From the NCBI GenBank assembly GCA_009733745.1, contig WNWL01000001.1, positions 496,001 to 560,000 of the forward strand: 64,000 nt of DNA. The letters run 5' to 3'. Origin of the DNA: Oceanobacillus sp. HTM 045 (GTDB taxonomy: Bacteria; Pseudomonadota; Alphaproteobacteria; Rhodobacterales; Rhodobacteraceae). The position numbers and the translations under genes are program-made. Shown here one piece after another: positions 53,386 through 62,840 of this stretch (the first letter of the stretch is position 1; every line of letters begins with the position of its first letter). The notes under the pieces are model-generated. The model made no database searches, was not told where the DNA came from, and saw only the letters and a program-made list of their open reading frames with translations.

Positions 53386-54126
53386 ATGCCCACCGACAAG
53401 GATCTCACCGACACAGAACACTCTGGCAGCGACCTCTCGGCCAGGACCAGGGCGAGCATGGAGGAATGGAGGGCCGAGACGGCCGATGTTCGCGAGCGCG
53501 CCGCCGCCGATCACTCGCGCGAAAAGGACGAACCGGCGCGCGAGACCGCGGCGATCCGACGGAAGCTCGACGCGCTGGAATCGCGACTCGACGGCAAGGT
53601 TCACGTCGAGGATGCCGAGCCGGTCGTCGATGCGGACGAAACGGGAAGCCCCGCTGCGCAGAAGAACGCTCTCGACCGAAATGTCGAGGCATTGGAGGAA
53701 CGCGCGCTCGACCTGGAGGACCGGCTCGACGAGGCGCTGGATGCGGGCGGCTCCCGCATCTCGCGGACGACCTCGGGCGCGAAGGCCGCTCTCGACACGC
53801 GCGTCGAGGCCCTGGAGGCGCGGGTCGCCGCGCTTGAGCCTCGCATCGACGCGCTCCTGGCACGGGGCGAGGCAAAGGCGCGCGCGATGGGAACCGGCAC
53901 CTCCGACCGTGCGGCGCGGGCCAAGGCCGCGCTCGACCGCAGCGTCGATGCGCTCGGCCGGCGGATGCAGCGGATGGAGCCGAAGCTCGACGCGCTCATC
54001 GCCAGCGGCGAGGACCGCATCGCCAAGGCCGGCGCGGCGCTGCGCGAGAAATGGCGCGACCTCGGCCGCCGCTTTGCCCGGAGCCGCGACGGCGCGCAGC
54101 CGCGGGAGGCGCAGCCGGAGAGCTGA
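53386..54126 (+). CDS. Coiled-coil protein of unknown function between recA and alaS
   Basis: The 246-aa protein is almost entirely charged and Ala/Leu-rich with heptad-like runs, forming repeated segments such as IRRKLDALESRLD, VEALEERALDLEDRLDEAL, VEALEARVAALEPRIDALLARGE and VDALGRRMQRMEPKLDALIASGE. There is no signal or TM segment. GGAGG lies seven bases before the ATG. It has its own gap from the recA terminator and precedes alaS by 115 bases. The repeats may mediate self-assembly; I recognise no family. Confidence 0.7.
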   Translation: MPTDKDLTDTEHSGSDLSARTRASMEEWRAETADVRERAAADHSREKDEPARETAAIRRKLDALESRLDGKVHVEDAEPVVDADETGSPAAQKNALDRNVEALEERALDLEDRLDEALDAGGSRISRTTSGAKAALDTRVEALEARVAALEPRIDALLARGEAKARAMGTGTSDRAARAKAALDRSVDALGRRMQRMEPKLDALIASGEDRIAKAGAALREKWRDLGRRFARSRDGAQPREAQPES

Positions 54127-54241
54127 GGAGCATGATGGGAGCGCGGCGCGAACGCGCTCCCCATTGAAATCCGGCCAAGTGGCGCGATAAGAGGCACAGG
54201 CGCGGGAAGCGGTCCCGCGAGTTGCCCCGGGATGCGTCCGA

Positions 54242-56902
54242 ATGCCCAGCCTGAACGAAATTCGTTCCACCTTTCTCGGCTACTTCTCGAAGCACGGCCA
54301 CGAGGTCGTCGCGTCGTCGCCGCTGGTGCCTCGGAACGATCCGACACTGATGTTCACCAATGCGGGCATGGTGCAGTTCAAGAACGTGTTCACCGGCGTC
54401 GAGCACCGCGACTACGTGCGCGCGGTCACAAGCCAGAAATGCGTCCGCGCCGGGGGCAAGCACAACGATCTCGACAACGTGGGCTACACCGCGCGCCACC
54501 ACACGTTCTTCGAGATGCTGGGCAACTTCTCGTTCGGCGACTACTTCAAGGATCACGCGATCGAGCTGGCCTGGAAGCTGGTGACCGAGGATTTCGGCCT
54601 CGACCGCTCGCGCCTGCTGGTCACGGTCCACCAGACCGATGAGGAGGCCGCGGCGCTCTGGGCGAAGATCGCCGGGCTCCCCGACGACCGGATCATCCGC
54701 ATCGATTCCGACGACAACTGGTGGCGCATGGGTGACACCGGTCCGAACGGGCCGTGCACCGAGATCTTCTACGATCACGGCGACCATATCTGGGGCGGCC
54801 CGCCGGGATCGGCGGAGGAGGACGGCGACCGGTTCATCGAGATCTGGAACCTCGTCTTCATGCAGTTCGAGACCTTCCCGGACGGCACTTCCAAGCCGCT
54901 CCCCGCGCCGTCGGTCGATACCGGCATGGGGCTGGAGCGGATCGGCGCGCTGCTGCAGGGCAAGCACGACAACTACGACACCGACCTGATGCGCACGCTG
55001 ATCGAGGCCTCCGCCAGCGCCACCGACGGCGCGCCGGACGGGCCGGGCAAGGTGCATCACCGGGTGATCGCCGACCATCTGCGCGCCACGTCGTTTCTGA
55101 TCGCCGACGGCGTGCTGCCCTCGAACGAGGGCCGCGGCTATGTGCTGCGCCGGATCATGCGCCGCGCGATGCGCCATGCGCATCTCCTCGGCGCGCAGGA
55201 CCCGGTGATGTACAAGCTCGTGCCGTCGCTGGTCGGACTGATGGGGCAGGCCTTCCCCGAACTCGGCCGGGCGCAGGCGCTGATCACCGAGACGCTTGAG
55301 CTGGAGGAGACCCGGTTCAAGACCACGCTGGACCGCGGACTGCGCCTGCTCGACGCGGAACTGGAGGAGTTGCTTGAGGCCGCGCCGCTGCCCGGCGAGA
55401 CCGCGTTCAAGCTGTACGACACCTATGGGTTCCCGCTCGACCTGACGCAGGACGCGCTCCGTGAGCGCAACCGCACGGTCGATACCGACGGGTTTGACGC
55501 CGCGATGGCCGAGCAGAAGGCCAAGGCCCGCGCCGCGTGGTCGGGCTCCGGCGAGGCGGCGGACGAGACGGTCTGGTTCGACGTCCGCGAGGAGGTAGGC
55601 GCGACCGAGTTCCTCGGCTACGACACCGAGACGGCGGAGGGCGTGGTCCGCGCCATCGTGAAGGGCGGCGACAGGGTCGGCTCGGCGCAGGCCGGGGCGG
55701 AGGTGCGCATCGTCCTCAACCAGACGCCGTTCTACGCTGAGAGCGGCGGCCAGGTCGGCGATACCGGCCTGATCGTCACCGCCACAGGCTGCGCCCGCGT
55801 GAGCGACGTGAAGAAGAAGGTCGGCGACCTCTTCGTGCACGAGGCGGTCGTCGAAGAGGGCGAGATCGTCCAGGGCGAGGCGGCGGAGCTGAAGGTCGAG
55901 GCCGCGCGCCGCGGCGCGATCCGCGCCAACCACTCGGCCACCCACCTGCTGCACGAAGCCCTGCGCGGCCATCTCGGCGACCATGTCGCCCAGCGCGGCT
56001 CGCTGGTCGCGCCCGACCGGCTGCGCTTCGACTTCGCGCACCAGAAGGCTATGAGCCCGGAGGAGATCCGCGAGGTGGAGGAGGAGGTCAACGCCTACAT
56101 CCGCCAGAACGCGGAGGTCACGACCCGCCTGATGACCCCCGACGAGGCGGTCGAGATGGGCGCGCGCGCGCTCTTCGGCGAGAAATACGGCGACGAGGTG
56201 CGCGTGGTCTCGATGGGCACCCGGCCCGAAGGCGAGAGCGGCCCGGCGGGGCGGACCTATTCGCTGGAGCTCTGCGGCGGCACCCATGTCGCGCGCACCG
56301 GCGAGATCGGCCTGCTGGTGGTGACGGGCGAGGGCGCGTCCTCCTCCGGCGTGCGGCGCGTCGAGGCGCTGACCGGTGCGGCGGCCTTCGCGCATCTTGC
56401 CGCGCATGACCGGGCGCTGACCGAGGCGGCCTCCGTGCTCAAGGCCCGGCCCGAGGAGGTCGCGGCGCGGGCGAAGCAGCTTCTCGACGAGCGCAAGGCG
56501 CTGCAGGACGAGATCGCCGAGCTCCGCAAGCAGGTCGCCCTCGGGGGTTCCGGCCCGGCGGCCACGCCGGAGAAGAGCGTCAACGGCACCACCTTCGTCG
56601 GCCAGGTGCTCCCGGGCATCAGCCCGAAGGACCTGCGCGGGCTGGTCGACGAGCACAAGGGCCGGATCGGCTCCGGCGTCGTCGTGCTGATCGCCGACAC
56701 CGACGGCAAGGCGGCGGTCGCCGCGGGCGTGACGGAGGACCTGACGGGCAAGGTCTCCGCGGTCGACCTCGTGCGCGCCGCGGTCGAGAAGCTCGGCGGC
56801 AAGGGCGGCGGCGGCCGGCCCGACATGGCGCAGGGCGGCGGGCCGGACCCGGCAGGCGCCCCGGCGGCGCTGGAAGCCTGCGAGGCGCTGCTGGCGGGGT
56901 GA
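54242..56902 (+). CDS. alaS: Alanine--tRNA ligase
   Basis: The 886-aa class II synthetase shows the catalytic core ([34 protein letters not shown] in part), the editing domain with HSATHLLH (His564, His568) and the CGGTH zinc motif with Cys678, and the C-terminal DHHA1 domain ending in the glycine-rich [16 protein letters not shown]. Length is normal. No clear RBS stands before the ATG, which is nonetheless the family start ([11 protein letters not shown]). Confidence 0.98.
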   Translation: MPSLNEIRSTFLGYFSKHGHEVVASSPLVPRNDPTLMFTNAGMVQFKNVFTGVEHRDYVRAVTSQKCVRAGGKHNDLDNVGYTARHHTFFEMLGNFSFGDYFKDHAIELAWKLVTEDFGLDRSRLLVTVHQTDEEAAALWAKIAGLPDDRIIRIDSDDNWWRMGDTGPNGPCTEIFYDHGDHIWGGPPGSAEEDGDRFIEIWNLVFMQFETFPDGTSKPLPAPSVDTGMGLERIGALLQGKHDNYDTDLMRTLIEASASATDGAPDGPGKVHHRVIADHLRATSFLIADGVLPSNEGRGYVLRRIMRRAMRHAHLLGAQDPVMYKLVPSLVGLMGQAFPELGRAQALITETLELEETRFKTTLDRGLRLLDAELEELLEAAPLPGETAFKLYDTYGFPLDLTQDALRERNRTVDTDGFDAAMAEQKAKARAAWSGSGEAADETVWFDVREEVGATEFLGYDTETAEGVVRAIVKGGDRVGSAQAGAEVRIVLNQTPFYAESGGQVGDTGLIVTATGCARVSDVKKKVGDLFVHEAVVEEGEIVQGEAAELKVEAARRGAIRANHSATHLLHEALRGHLGDHVAQRGSLVAPDRLRFDFAHQKAMSPEEIREVEEEVNAYIRQNAEVTTRLMTPDEAVEMGARALFGEKYGDEVRVVSMGTRPEGESGPAGRTYSLELCGGTHVARTGEIGLLVVTGEGASSSGVRRVEALTGAAAFAHLAAHDRALTEAASVLKARPEEVAARAKQLLDERKALQDEIAELRKQVALGGSGPAATPEKSVNGTTFVGQVLPGISPKDLRGLVDEHKGRIGSGVVVLIADTDGKAAVAAGVTEDLTGKVSAVDLVRAAVEKLGGKGGGGRPDMAQGGGPDPAGAPAALEACEALLAG

Positions 56903-56908
56903 CCCGCG

Positions 56909-56932
56909 GGCGTGTCCAGGGTTGGACACGCC
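56909..56932 (+). terminator. Hairpin after alaS
   Basis: GGCGTGTCCA (56909-56918) pairs with TGGACACGCC (56923-56932), a perfect 10-bp stem seven bases after the alaS stop; the tail is not T-rich. Confidence 0.6.
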
Positions 56933-56956
56933 ACAAGCCATTGGAATCGCACAATA

Positions 56957-56992
56957 AAAGTGTTAACGCGCCCGGCGCTCACGTCCGGGCGC
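56957..56992 (-). terminator. Terminator of the Lrp/AsnC regulator
   Basis: On the minus strand GCGCCCGG and CCGGGCGC (56985-56992 and 56968-56975) form a stem followed by CGTTAACACTTTTATTG, five bases past the stop codon. Confidence 0.7.
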
Positions 56993-56996
56993 ATGT

Positions 56997-57464
56997 TCAG
57001 AGCGCGATCTCGGTCGTCTCCCGGATCGCCTCCATCACGAAACTCGCCGACACGTCACCCAGCGCCACCTCGCGGATCAGGCGCTGGTAGAGCCGGTCGT
57101 AGTCGCCCACATCGCGCACCCGCGCCTTGATCAGGTAGTCGAGGTCGCCGGTCATCCGGTAGGCGGCCTCGATCTCCGTCAGGCGGCGCACGGCACGGGC
57201 GAAGCTCTCCAGCCAGTCCGGCGCGTGGCTCGGGCAGCGCACGGCGATGAAGACGGTGAGCCCGCGCCCGACCTTGTCCGCGTCGAGCAGGGCGACCCGG
57301 CGCAGGATCACGCCGGTCTCCTCCAGCCGCTTCAGCCGCCGCCAGCAGGCGTTGCGTGACAGGCCCGCGATCTCCGCCAGCGATTCGACCGTCGCCCCCG
57401 CGTCGCGCTGCACGGCGCGGAGCAGGCGGCGGTCGATGTCATCCAGTTCCACGATCTCGCTCAT
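56997..57464 (-). CDS. Lrp/AsnC-family transcriptional regulator
   Basis: The 155-aa protein has the AsnC helix-turn-helix (LDDIDRRLLRAVQRD, IAGLSRNACWRRLKRLEETG) and the C-terminal RAM ligand-binding domain (VFIAVRCPSHAPDWLESFARAV, AYRMTGDLDYLIKARV). These proteins usually bind amino acids and form dimers to octamers. It diverges from the DUF6356 gene; a palindrome next to its start codon suggests autoregulation. Confidence 0.94.
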   Translation of the reverse strand: MSEIVELDDIDRRLLRAVQRDAGATVESLAEIAGLSRNACWRRLKRLEETGVILRRVALLDADKVGRGLTVFIAVRCPSHAPDWLESFARAVRRLTEIEAAYRMTGDLDYLIKARVRDVGDYDRLYQRLIREVALGDVSASFVMEAIRETTEIAL

Positions 57465-57467
57465 GGG

Positions 57468-57482
57468 TGGGATTTTTTCCCA
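57468..57482 (+). promoter_or_regulatory. Palindrome next to the Lrp/AsnC start, likely operator
   Basis: TGGGA (57468-57472), five T bases, TCCCA (57478-57482). It sits four bases from the regulator start codon in the divergent region, with the AT-rich centre typical of Lrp-type sites. Confidence 0.5.
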
Positions 57483-57563
57483 TGATTGGCGTCAAGTAAA
57501 TGGACAAACGGGAAATCATCCGCGCTGGCGCGGGTATCATCTGCGAAACCAAGGGAGACATCC

Positions 57564-57779
57564 ATGCGCGCAATCACGCAGTTCTTCACCGCCCATCCCG
57601 CCTCGGTCGACGAGAGCTATTTCGAGCACATGGCCTTCGCCGGCCGGTTCGGCCTGACGCTGCTCGGCGCGGCCGGCGCGGCGCTGGTGCACGCGATCCT
57701 GCCGTTCCTGTTCGAGAAGACCGCCAGCCGGATGGTCGCGCGCCTCTACGACCGCACCCACAACCGCGGCGCCCGCTGA
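57564..57779 (+). CDS. DUF6356-like small membrane protein
   Basis: The 71-aa product starts at 57564 after AAGGGAG and opens with ITQFFTAHPASVDESYFEHMAFA, followed by a hydrophobic segment (FGLTLLGAAGAALVHAILPFLF) and a basic tail. This pattern agrees with the DUF6356 family of short alphaproteobacterial proteins of unknown function. The amidotransferase gene starts seven bases downstream, so both may be controlled by the divergent Lrp/AsnC regulator. Confidence 0.78.
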   Translation: MRAITQFFTAHPASVDESYFEHMAFAGRFGLTLLGAAGAALVHAILPFLFEKTASRMVARLYDRTHNRGAR

Positions 57780-57786
57780 CCCGCCG

Positions 57787-58587
57787 ATGTGCCGCTGGGC
57801 CGCCTATATCGGGGCACCGATCTACATGGAGGAGGTGGTCAGCGCGCCGGGACGGTCGCTGATCTACCAGTCGCTCCATGCCCGCGAGTGCAAGACGGAG
57901 ACCAACGGCGACGGCTTCGGCCTTGCCTGGTACGGCGACCGGCCCGAACCGGGCCTCTACCGCGACGTGCTGCCCGCGTGGTCGGACCCGAACCTGAAGG
58001 CGCTGGTGCACCACGTCCGGTCCGGGCTCTTCCTCGCCCATGTGCGCGCCTCGACCGGCACCGCGACCAGCCGCAACAACTGCCACCCCTTCGCGGTGGG
58101 CCGCTGGAGCTTCATGCATAACGGCCAGATCGGCGGATACGACCGGCTGCGCCGGCGGGTGGACATGCTGATCCCCGACGCGCTCTACGACCACCGCCGC
58201 GGCGCGACCGACTCCGAGGCGTTGTTCCTGCTGGCGCTGGCCGATGGCCTGGAAGACGATCCCCGCGGCGCGATGGAACGCGCGGCGGCGCGGCTGATGG
58301 CGCTGGCCGGGGAGGCGGGCGTGGAGCCGCATCTGCGCCTCACCGCCGCGCTGTCGGACGGCGAGAGGCTCTACGCCATGCGCTGGGCCTCCGACAACCT
58401 CGCGCCGACGCTCTACCACCGCTTCTCCGCCTCGCGGACGGGCAGGGCGGTGGTCTCCGAGCCCTTCACCGACGAGGACGGCTGGGAGACGATCCCGCAA
58501 GGCTCCTGGGCCGAGATATCGGCGGAGGGGGTGAGCCTGCGGCCCTTCGCGCCCTCCGCCGAGGCGCGGCTTCACATCGCGATATAG
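57787..58587 (+). CDS. Class II glutamine amidotransferase-family protein (YafJ-like)
   Basis: The 266-aa protein has the N-terminal nucleophile Cys2 (MCRWAAYIG) of class II glutamine amidotransferases, with NGDGFGLAWYG, AHVRASTGTATSRNNCHPF and FMHNGQIGGYD completing the glutaminase site. No synthase domain follows, as in YafJ/EgtC-type proteins, so the amide acceptor is unknown. Its last 16 bases overlap the 3' end of the convergent YitT-family gene. Confidence 0.9.
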   Translation: MCRWAAYIGAPIYMEEVVSAPGRSLIYQSLHARECKTETNGDGFGLAWYGDRPEPGLYRDVLPAWSDPNLKALVHHVRSGLFLAHVRASTGTATSRNNCHPFAVGRWSFMHNGQIGGYDRLRRRVDMLIPDALYDHRRGATDSEALFLLALADGLEDDPRGAMERAAARLMALAGEAGVEPHLRLTAALSDGERLYAMRWASDNLAPTLYHRFSASRTGRAVVSEPFTDEDGWETIPQGSWAEISAEGVSLRPFAPSAEARLHIAI

Positions 58588-59174
58588 CGGTCTCGGCGGT
58601 GGTTGACCGCGATCAGCGCATTCAGCACCACGGCCCCGAGCAGCGACCAGAGCACCGCCACCGGCTCGATCACCAGGAAGGCCAGCGCGAAGACCGCCGC
58701 GTCGACGATCATCTGCGTCCACCCAGCGCGGAAGCCGGTGCGGTCCTGCAGCCAGAGCGCGAGCACGCCCACGCCGCCGAGGCTCGCCCCGTGCCGGAAG
58801 AGGGCGAGCAGGCCGATCCCCGCGAACACCCCCGCCATCACCGCGCCCGCCGCCGGGTGAACCGCGCCGTAAGGGATCACGAACGGGTGGATCTCCACGA
58901 AGGCGGAGAGAAGGCCCACGGCGATGAAGGTCTTGACCGTGAAGGTCCAGCCGATCCGCCTGACCGCGAACCAGTAGAACGGCAGGTTGAGGACGAAGAA
59001 GACGAGGCCGAAATCCAGCCCAGTGCCATAGGCGAGGATCAGCGCGAGGCCGGCGGTCTGCCCCGTCACCAGCCCGAGATGGCCGAGCAGCGCCACCCCC
59101 ATCGCGGTCACGGCGGAACCGACGAGGATGCCCTGCGTGTCTTCAAGCGTGGAATGGTGGGTCGCGTCGCTCAT
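58572..59174 (-). CDS. YitT-family membrane protein
   Basis: The 200-aa integral membrane protein has five to six hydrophobic segments and the family segments VTGQTAGLALILAYGTGLDFG and HGASLGGVGVLALWLQDRTG of the YitT (formerly DUF161) family; function unknown. The ATG at 59174 is chosen because the family start (DTQGILVGSAVTAMGV) follows soon after. The 54-bp element copy 2 lies 55 bases upstream. Confidence 0.85.
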   Translation of the reverse strand: MSDATHHSTLEDTQGILVGSAVTAMGVALLGHLGLVTGQTAGLALILAYGTGLDFGLVFFVLNLPFYWFAVRRIGWTFTVKTFIAVGLLSAFVEIHPFVIPYGAVHPAAGAVMAGVFAGIGLLALFRHGASLGGVGVLALWLQDRTGFRAGWTQMIVDAAVFALAFLVIEPVAVLWSLLGAVVLNALIAVNHRRDRYIAM

Positions 59175-59229
59175 GGGGCCGAGTATGCTGCGGTGCAGCG
59201 AAGGCGTCCAGCCTTCAACGCGCGACACC

Positions 59230-59283
59230 GTTAACTAATTTTCCGTTTTAAATCAGATACTTGCACGGGTCGCAACCTTGCGA
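59230..59283 (+). repeat. 54-bp intergenic element, copy 2
   Basis: Same orientation and length as the copy at 43878-43931, 45 of 54 positions identical, with the 14-bp palindrome fully conserved. It lies between the yitT-family start and the 3' end of the orphan gene. Confidence 0.85.
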
Positions 59284-59357
59284 CCGGCGATCCGGTGCCC
59301 GGGAGGGGCGGATCTGGCGCCGCCCTTCCCGCCGCGCTTACCCCTGCGGACGGGCCG

Positions 59358-60305
59358 TCAGGACGGGATCATCTGCAGATGCCGGCGCGACAGGTCGGCA
59401 TATTCCGTGTTCGACTCGACCGAGCGGAGCGTCGAGCAGGGCTCCGGCTCGACATAGGAGACCCGACCGTCCTGGTGCGGCCAGACCCGCACCGGCAGGG
59501 CCTCGAAATCCTTCGCGGCGAGGTAGTTGTTCATCAGCCGCACCCAGACCCGGTGGACCGATCGGTCGAAGGAGCCGAGGATCCGGGTCGCGTCCGCCAC
59601 CTTGAAGATCCAGCCCGAGAGCCGTTCCACCGCCGCGGTCTCGAAGGCGACCGCGTCGTCCGGGATGGCGTCGTAGTCGTCCACCCCGTGGCGGCCCCAT
59701 TCCTGCTTGCTGGCGAAGATCCAGCTCCGCCGCCCGGCGAGGAAGTGCGAGCGGTTGATGTACATGCCGACGCCGCTGGCGATCAGGCCGCCGCCGAAGC
59801 CCATCGCCGCGCCCGGCCCGGCGCCGACGCCGCCGAACAGCGAGCCCGCACCCGCCCCCGCCGCGGTCGCGCCCCCGGTGGTGACGGTGGCGAGATAGGC
59901 GTCGAGCCCGGTGAAGAAGTTCCGCCGCAGGGTTTGCACCGTGAAGCCGCGCTCATGCGCGTGGTGGATGCCGACCCAGTCCGCGTGGCAGTCTGGCGCG
60001 AGATAATCGGCGACCGGGTGGTCCACCCCGAAGAGCTGCGCGGTCAGCACGAAGCGCAGCGTGTTGCGCCCGTTCCACTGCTCCTCCCGGCTCGAGACCG
60101 TGGCGAGGTTCGGGTTGAAGAAGCGCGGGAAGTTGCCCTTGAACTCGTGCGCGAGGTCGCGGGCGATCTGCTCCGGCGACTGGTTGTGGATATGGCCGCT
60201 GCGCCGCTGCTCGGAATTGAGGGGCCGGAAGTAGATCCGGTAGCGGTTCATGCGATAGGGGCCGATGCCCTCGGTTGTCGAGGGCAGGGGGGTAAACATC
60301 GTCAT
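59358..60305 (-). CDS. Orphan protein with a glycine-rich membrane-like segment
   Basis: I do not recognise this 315-aa product. An N-terminal soluble part (YRIYFRPLNSEQRRSGHIHN; His-rich DWVGIHHAHERGF) is followed at residues 138-182 by a Gly/Ala-rich hydrophobic stretch with repeated GAGAGSLFGG and GAAMGFGGG patterns, like glycine-zipper membrane helices, and then a soluble C-terminal part with Trp and acidic residues. No signal peptide is seen. GGAG lies six bases before the ATG at 60305. It follows icd on the same strand beyond two hairpins, so it may have its own promoter. Confidence 0.68.
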   Translation of the reverse strand: MTMFTPLPSTTEGIGPYRMNRYRIYFRPLNSEQRRSGHIHNQSPEQIARDLAHEFKGNFPRFFNPNLATVSSREEQWNGRNTLRFVLTAQLFGVDHPVADYLAPDCHADWVGIHHAHERGFTVQTLRRNFFTGLDAYLATVTTGGATAAGAGAGSLFGGVGAGPGAAMGFGGGLIASGVGMYINRSHFLAGRRSWIFASKQEWGRHGVDDYDAIPDDAVAFETAAVERLSGWIFKVADATRILGSFDRSVHRVWVRLMNNYLAAKDFEALPVRVWPHQDGRVSYVEPEPCSTLRSVESNTEYADLSRRHLQMIPS

Positions 60306-60395
60306 TTCAATCTCCAGCTCAAATCAATGAGTGGAGGATACGCCAAATGCGCGATTCCCGCACGGGATTGCTGGAAGATGGGGGAAGGGAGGGTT

Positions 60396-60445
60396 CCGCC
60401 GCCTTGCGGCGGCGTCCGGGCGGGGCTCGATGCCTCGCCCGGACG
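60396..60445 (-). terminator. Double hairpin after icd
   Basis: CGTCCGGGCG/CGCCCGGACG (60413-60422, 60436-60445) and CCGCCGC/GCGGCGG (60396-60402, 60406-60412) stand back to back, 13 bases past the icd stop. No T-tract follows. Confidence 0.6.
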
Positions 60446-60458
60446 GGCAGCTCCGGCC

Positions 60459-61673
60459 TCAGCCGGCGAGCGCCTTGTTCAGGTTCTCGTCGATCTTGTC
60501 GAGGAAGCCGGTGGTGGTCTCCCACTTCTGATCCGGGCCGACCAGCAGGGCGAGGTCCTTGGTCATGGAGCCCGACTCGACCGTCTCGACGCAGACCCGC
60601 TCCAGCGTCTCGGCGAAGTTCTTCAGCGCCTCGTTGCCGTCGAGCTTGGCGCGGTGCTTCAGGCCGCCGGTCCAGGCGAAGATCGAGGCGATCGAGTTGG
60701 TCGAGGTCGCCTCGCCCTTCTGGTGCTGGCGGAAGTGGCGGGTGACGGTGCCGTGCGCGGCCTCCGACTCGACCACCTTGCCGTCCGGCGTCATCAGCAC
60801 CGAGGTCATCAGGCCGAGCGAGCCGAAGCCCTGCGCCACGGTGTCGGACTGCACGTCGCCGTCGTAGTTCTTGCAGGCCCAGACATAGCCGCCGTTCCAC
60901 TTCAGCGCGCAGGCCACCATGTCGTCGATCAGGCGGTGCTCGTAAGTGATGCCGGCCGCCTTGAACTTCTCCTCGAACTCGGTCTCGTAGATTTCCTGGA
61001 AGATGTCCTTGAAGCGCCCGTCATAGGCCTTGAGGATGGTGTTCTTGGTGGAGAGATAGACCGGCCAGCCGAGCGAGAGGCCGTAGTTCATCGAAGCGCG
61101 GGCGAAGTCCTTGATCGACTCGTCGAGGTTGTACATCGCCATCGTGACGCCGCCGCCGGGGGCCTGGAAGACCTCCTTCTCGATCACGGTGCCGTCGGCG
61201 CCGGTGAACTTGATCGTCAGCGTGCCCTCGCCGGGGAAGACGAAGTCGGTCGCGCGGTACTGGTCGCCGAAGGCGTGACGGCCGACGACGATCGGCTTGG
61301 TCCAGCCCGGCACGAGGCGCGGCACGTTCCGGCAGATGATCGGCTGGCGGAAGATCACGCCGCCGAGGATGTTGCGGATGGTGCCGTTCGGCGAGCGGTA
61401 CATGCGTTTGAGGTTGAACTCCTCCACGCGCTGCTCGTCCGGCGTGATGGTGGCGCATTTCACGCCGACGCCGACTTCCTTGATCTTGTTGGCCGCGTCG
61501 ACCGTGATCTGGTCGTCGGTCTCGTCGCGCTTCTCGATGCCGAGGTCGTAGTAGAGGAGGTCGATGTCGAGATAGGGCAGGATGAGCTTCTGCTTGATGA
61601 AGTCCCAGATGATCCGGGTCATCTCGTCGCCGTCGAGCTCGACGACGGGGTTCTCAACCTTGATCTTGGACAT
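60459..61673 (-). CDS. icd: NADP-dependent isocitrate dehydrogenase
   Basis: The 404-aa TCA-cycle enzyme converts isocitrate to 2-oxoglutarate. It belongs to the eukaryote-like class: [14 protein letters not shown] at the N-terminus, [13 protein letters not shown], the metal-binding [29 protein letters not shown] region in pieces, and [17 protein letters not shown], whose Arg/His mark NADP preference. Length is typical. Its 203-base upstream region is shared with the divergent cyclase-family gene. Confidence 0.97.
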   Translation of the reverse strand: MSKIKVENPVVELDGDEMTRIIWDFIKQKLILPYLDIDLLYYDLGIEKRDETDDQITVDAANKIKEVGVGVKCATITPDEQRVEEFNLKRMYRSPNGTIRNILGGVIFRQPIICRNVPRLVPGWTKPIVVGRHAFGDQYRATDFVFPGEGTLTIKFTGADGTVIEKEVFQAPGGGVTMAMYNLDESIKDFARASMNYGLSLGWPVYLSTKNTILKAYDGRFKDIFQEIYETEFEEKFKAAGITYEHRLIDDMVACALKWNGGYVWACKNYDGDVQSDTVAQGFGSLGLMTSVLMTPDGKVVESEAAHGTVTRHFRQHQKGEATSTNSIASIFAWTGGLKHRAKLDGNEALKNFAETLERVCVETVESGSMTKDLALLVGPDQKWETTTGFLDKIDENLNKALAG

Positions 61674-61876
61674 ACGTCTCTCCCCTGAAGGTCTCGTGTC
61701 GCGGAATCACCGCGCCTTATAGGGCGCTGGGTGCGATGCAGCAATCTTCCCCTGCATCCGCGCTCCGGGCGCCGGTCTTCCGGCAGTAGAACAATGCCAC
61801 GATTGATCGCGCATCCGGGCTGTGGCTCAATGCGACGCGGCCACCGGCCGACAACAACAATCCGGGAGGAAAGACC

Positions 61877-62818
61877 ATGAAACACGCCAGCATCATCGCG
61901 GCGCTCGGGATCGCCTGCGCGGCGCCCGCGGCCGCGCAAGACTGGACGAATTCGCCCTACGGACCGGACGACCGGATCGGCGCCGCCAACCTGATCACCC
62001 CGGAATCGGTCGCCGCCGCCGCCGGGCTGGTGACCGAGGGAAAGACCTATTCGCTCGGCATCGTGGTCGACAGCTCCACCCCGGCCTTCGCGCCGCGCTC
62101 GCTCTCGGTGGCGATCCTGCAGCCGAACCAGATCGAGACCGACGGGCTCGGCCCGACCGGCATGACCTACAACGACGACATCTTTATGGGCTGGCTCGGC
62201 ATCGGCCCGCAGATCGACGGGCTGGGCCATATCGGCGTGAAGCACGTCTACTACAACGGCCTGATGGACAGGGACTTCGCCAAGGCGGACGGGCTGACCG
62301 AACTCGGCATCGAGGGCATCCCGCCGATCGTCGCCCGCGGCGTGCTGCTCGACATGGCGAAGCATTTCGGCGTCGACCTCGTGGAGGAAGGCACACCCTA
62401 CACGAAGGAGGACATCATCGCCGCCGCCGAGGCGCAGGGCGTCGAGATCCGCCGCGGCGACGTGGTGCTGTTCCATTCCGGCTGGCTGAACCTGCTCGAC
62501 GGCGAGACGCCGGACCATGCCCGCTACGTCTCCTCCGAGCCGGGCCTCGGCCTCAGCGGAGCGGAGTACCTCGCCGAGATCGGCGTGGTTGCCGTGGGTG
62601 CGGACACCTGGGGTCTCGAGGCGGTTCCCTTCCCGGAGGGCACCGGCGTCTTCGAGGTGCATCAGGTGTTGATCCCGATGAACGGCATCTACATCCTCGA
62701 GAACATGGAGACGCGGGAACTGGTGGCTGACGGGGTGAACGAGTTCATGTTCGTGCTTGGCGCGGCGCGCGTGAAGGGCGCGGTGCAGATGATCATCAAC
62801 CCGATCGCCATCCGGTGA
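61877..62818 (+). CDS. Exported cyclase-family (PF04199) protein
   Basis: The 313-aa product has a signal peptide (MKHASIIAALGIACAAPA, cleavage after AAAQ) and then the cyclase/kynurenine formamidase-like fold. The metal-binding motif, usually HxGTHxDxPxH, appears as IDGLGHIGVKH, and WLGIGPQIDGLGH, GIPPIVARGVLLD and LFHSGW follow the family pattern. The substrate is unknown. GGGAGG precedes the ATG. Export of this enzyme class is seen in other proteobacteria. Confidence 0.85.
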   Translation: MKHASIIAALGIACAAPAAAQDWTNSPYGPDDRIGAANLITPESVAAAAGLVTEGKTYSLGIVVDSSTPAFAPRSLSVAILQPNQIETDGLGPTGMTYNDDIFMGWLGIGPQIDGLGHIGVKHVYYNGLMDRDFAKADGLTELGIEGIPPIVARGVLLDMAKHFGVDLVEEGTPYTKEDIIAAAEAQGVEIRRGDVVLFHSGWLNLLDGETPDHARYVSSEPGLGLSGAEYLAEIGVVAVGADTWGLEAVPFPEGTGVFEVHQVLIPMNGIYILENMETRELVADGVNEFMFVLGAARVKGAVQMIINPIAIR

Positions 62819-62840
62819 TCCGGCCCGGCTCCGGTCAGTC

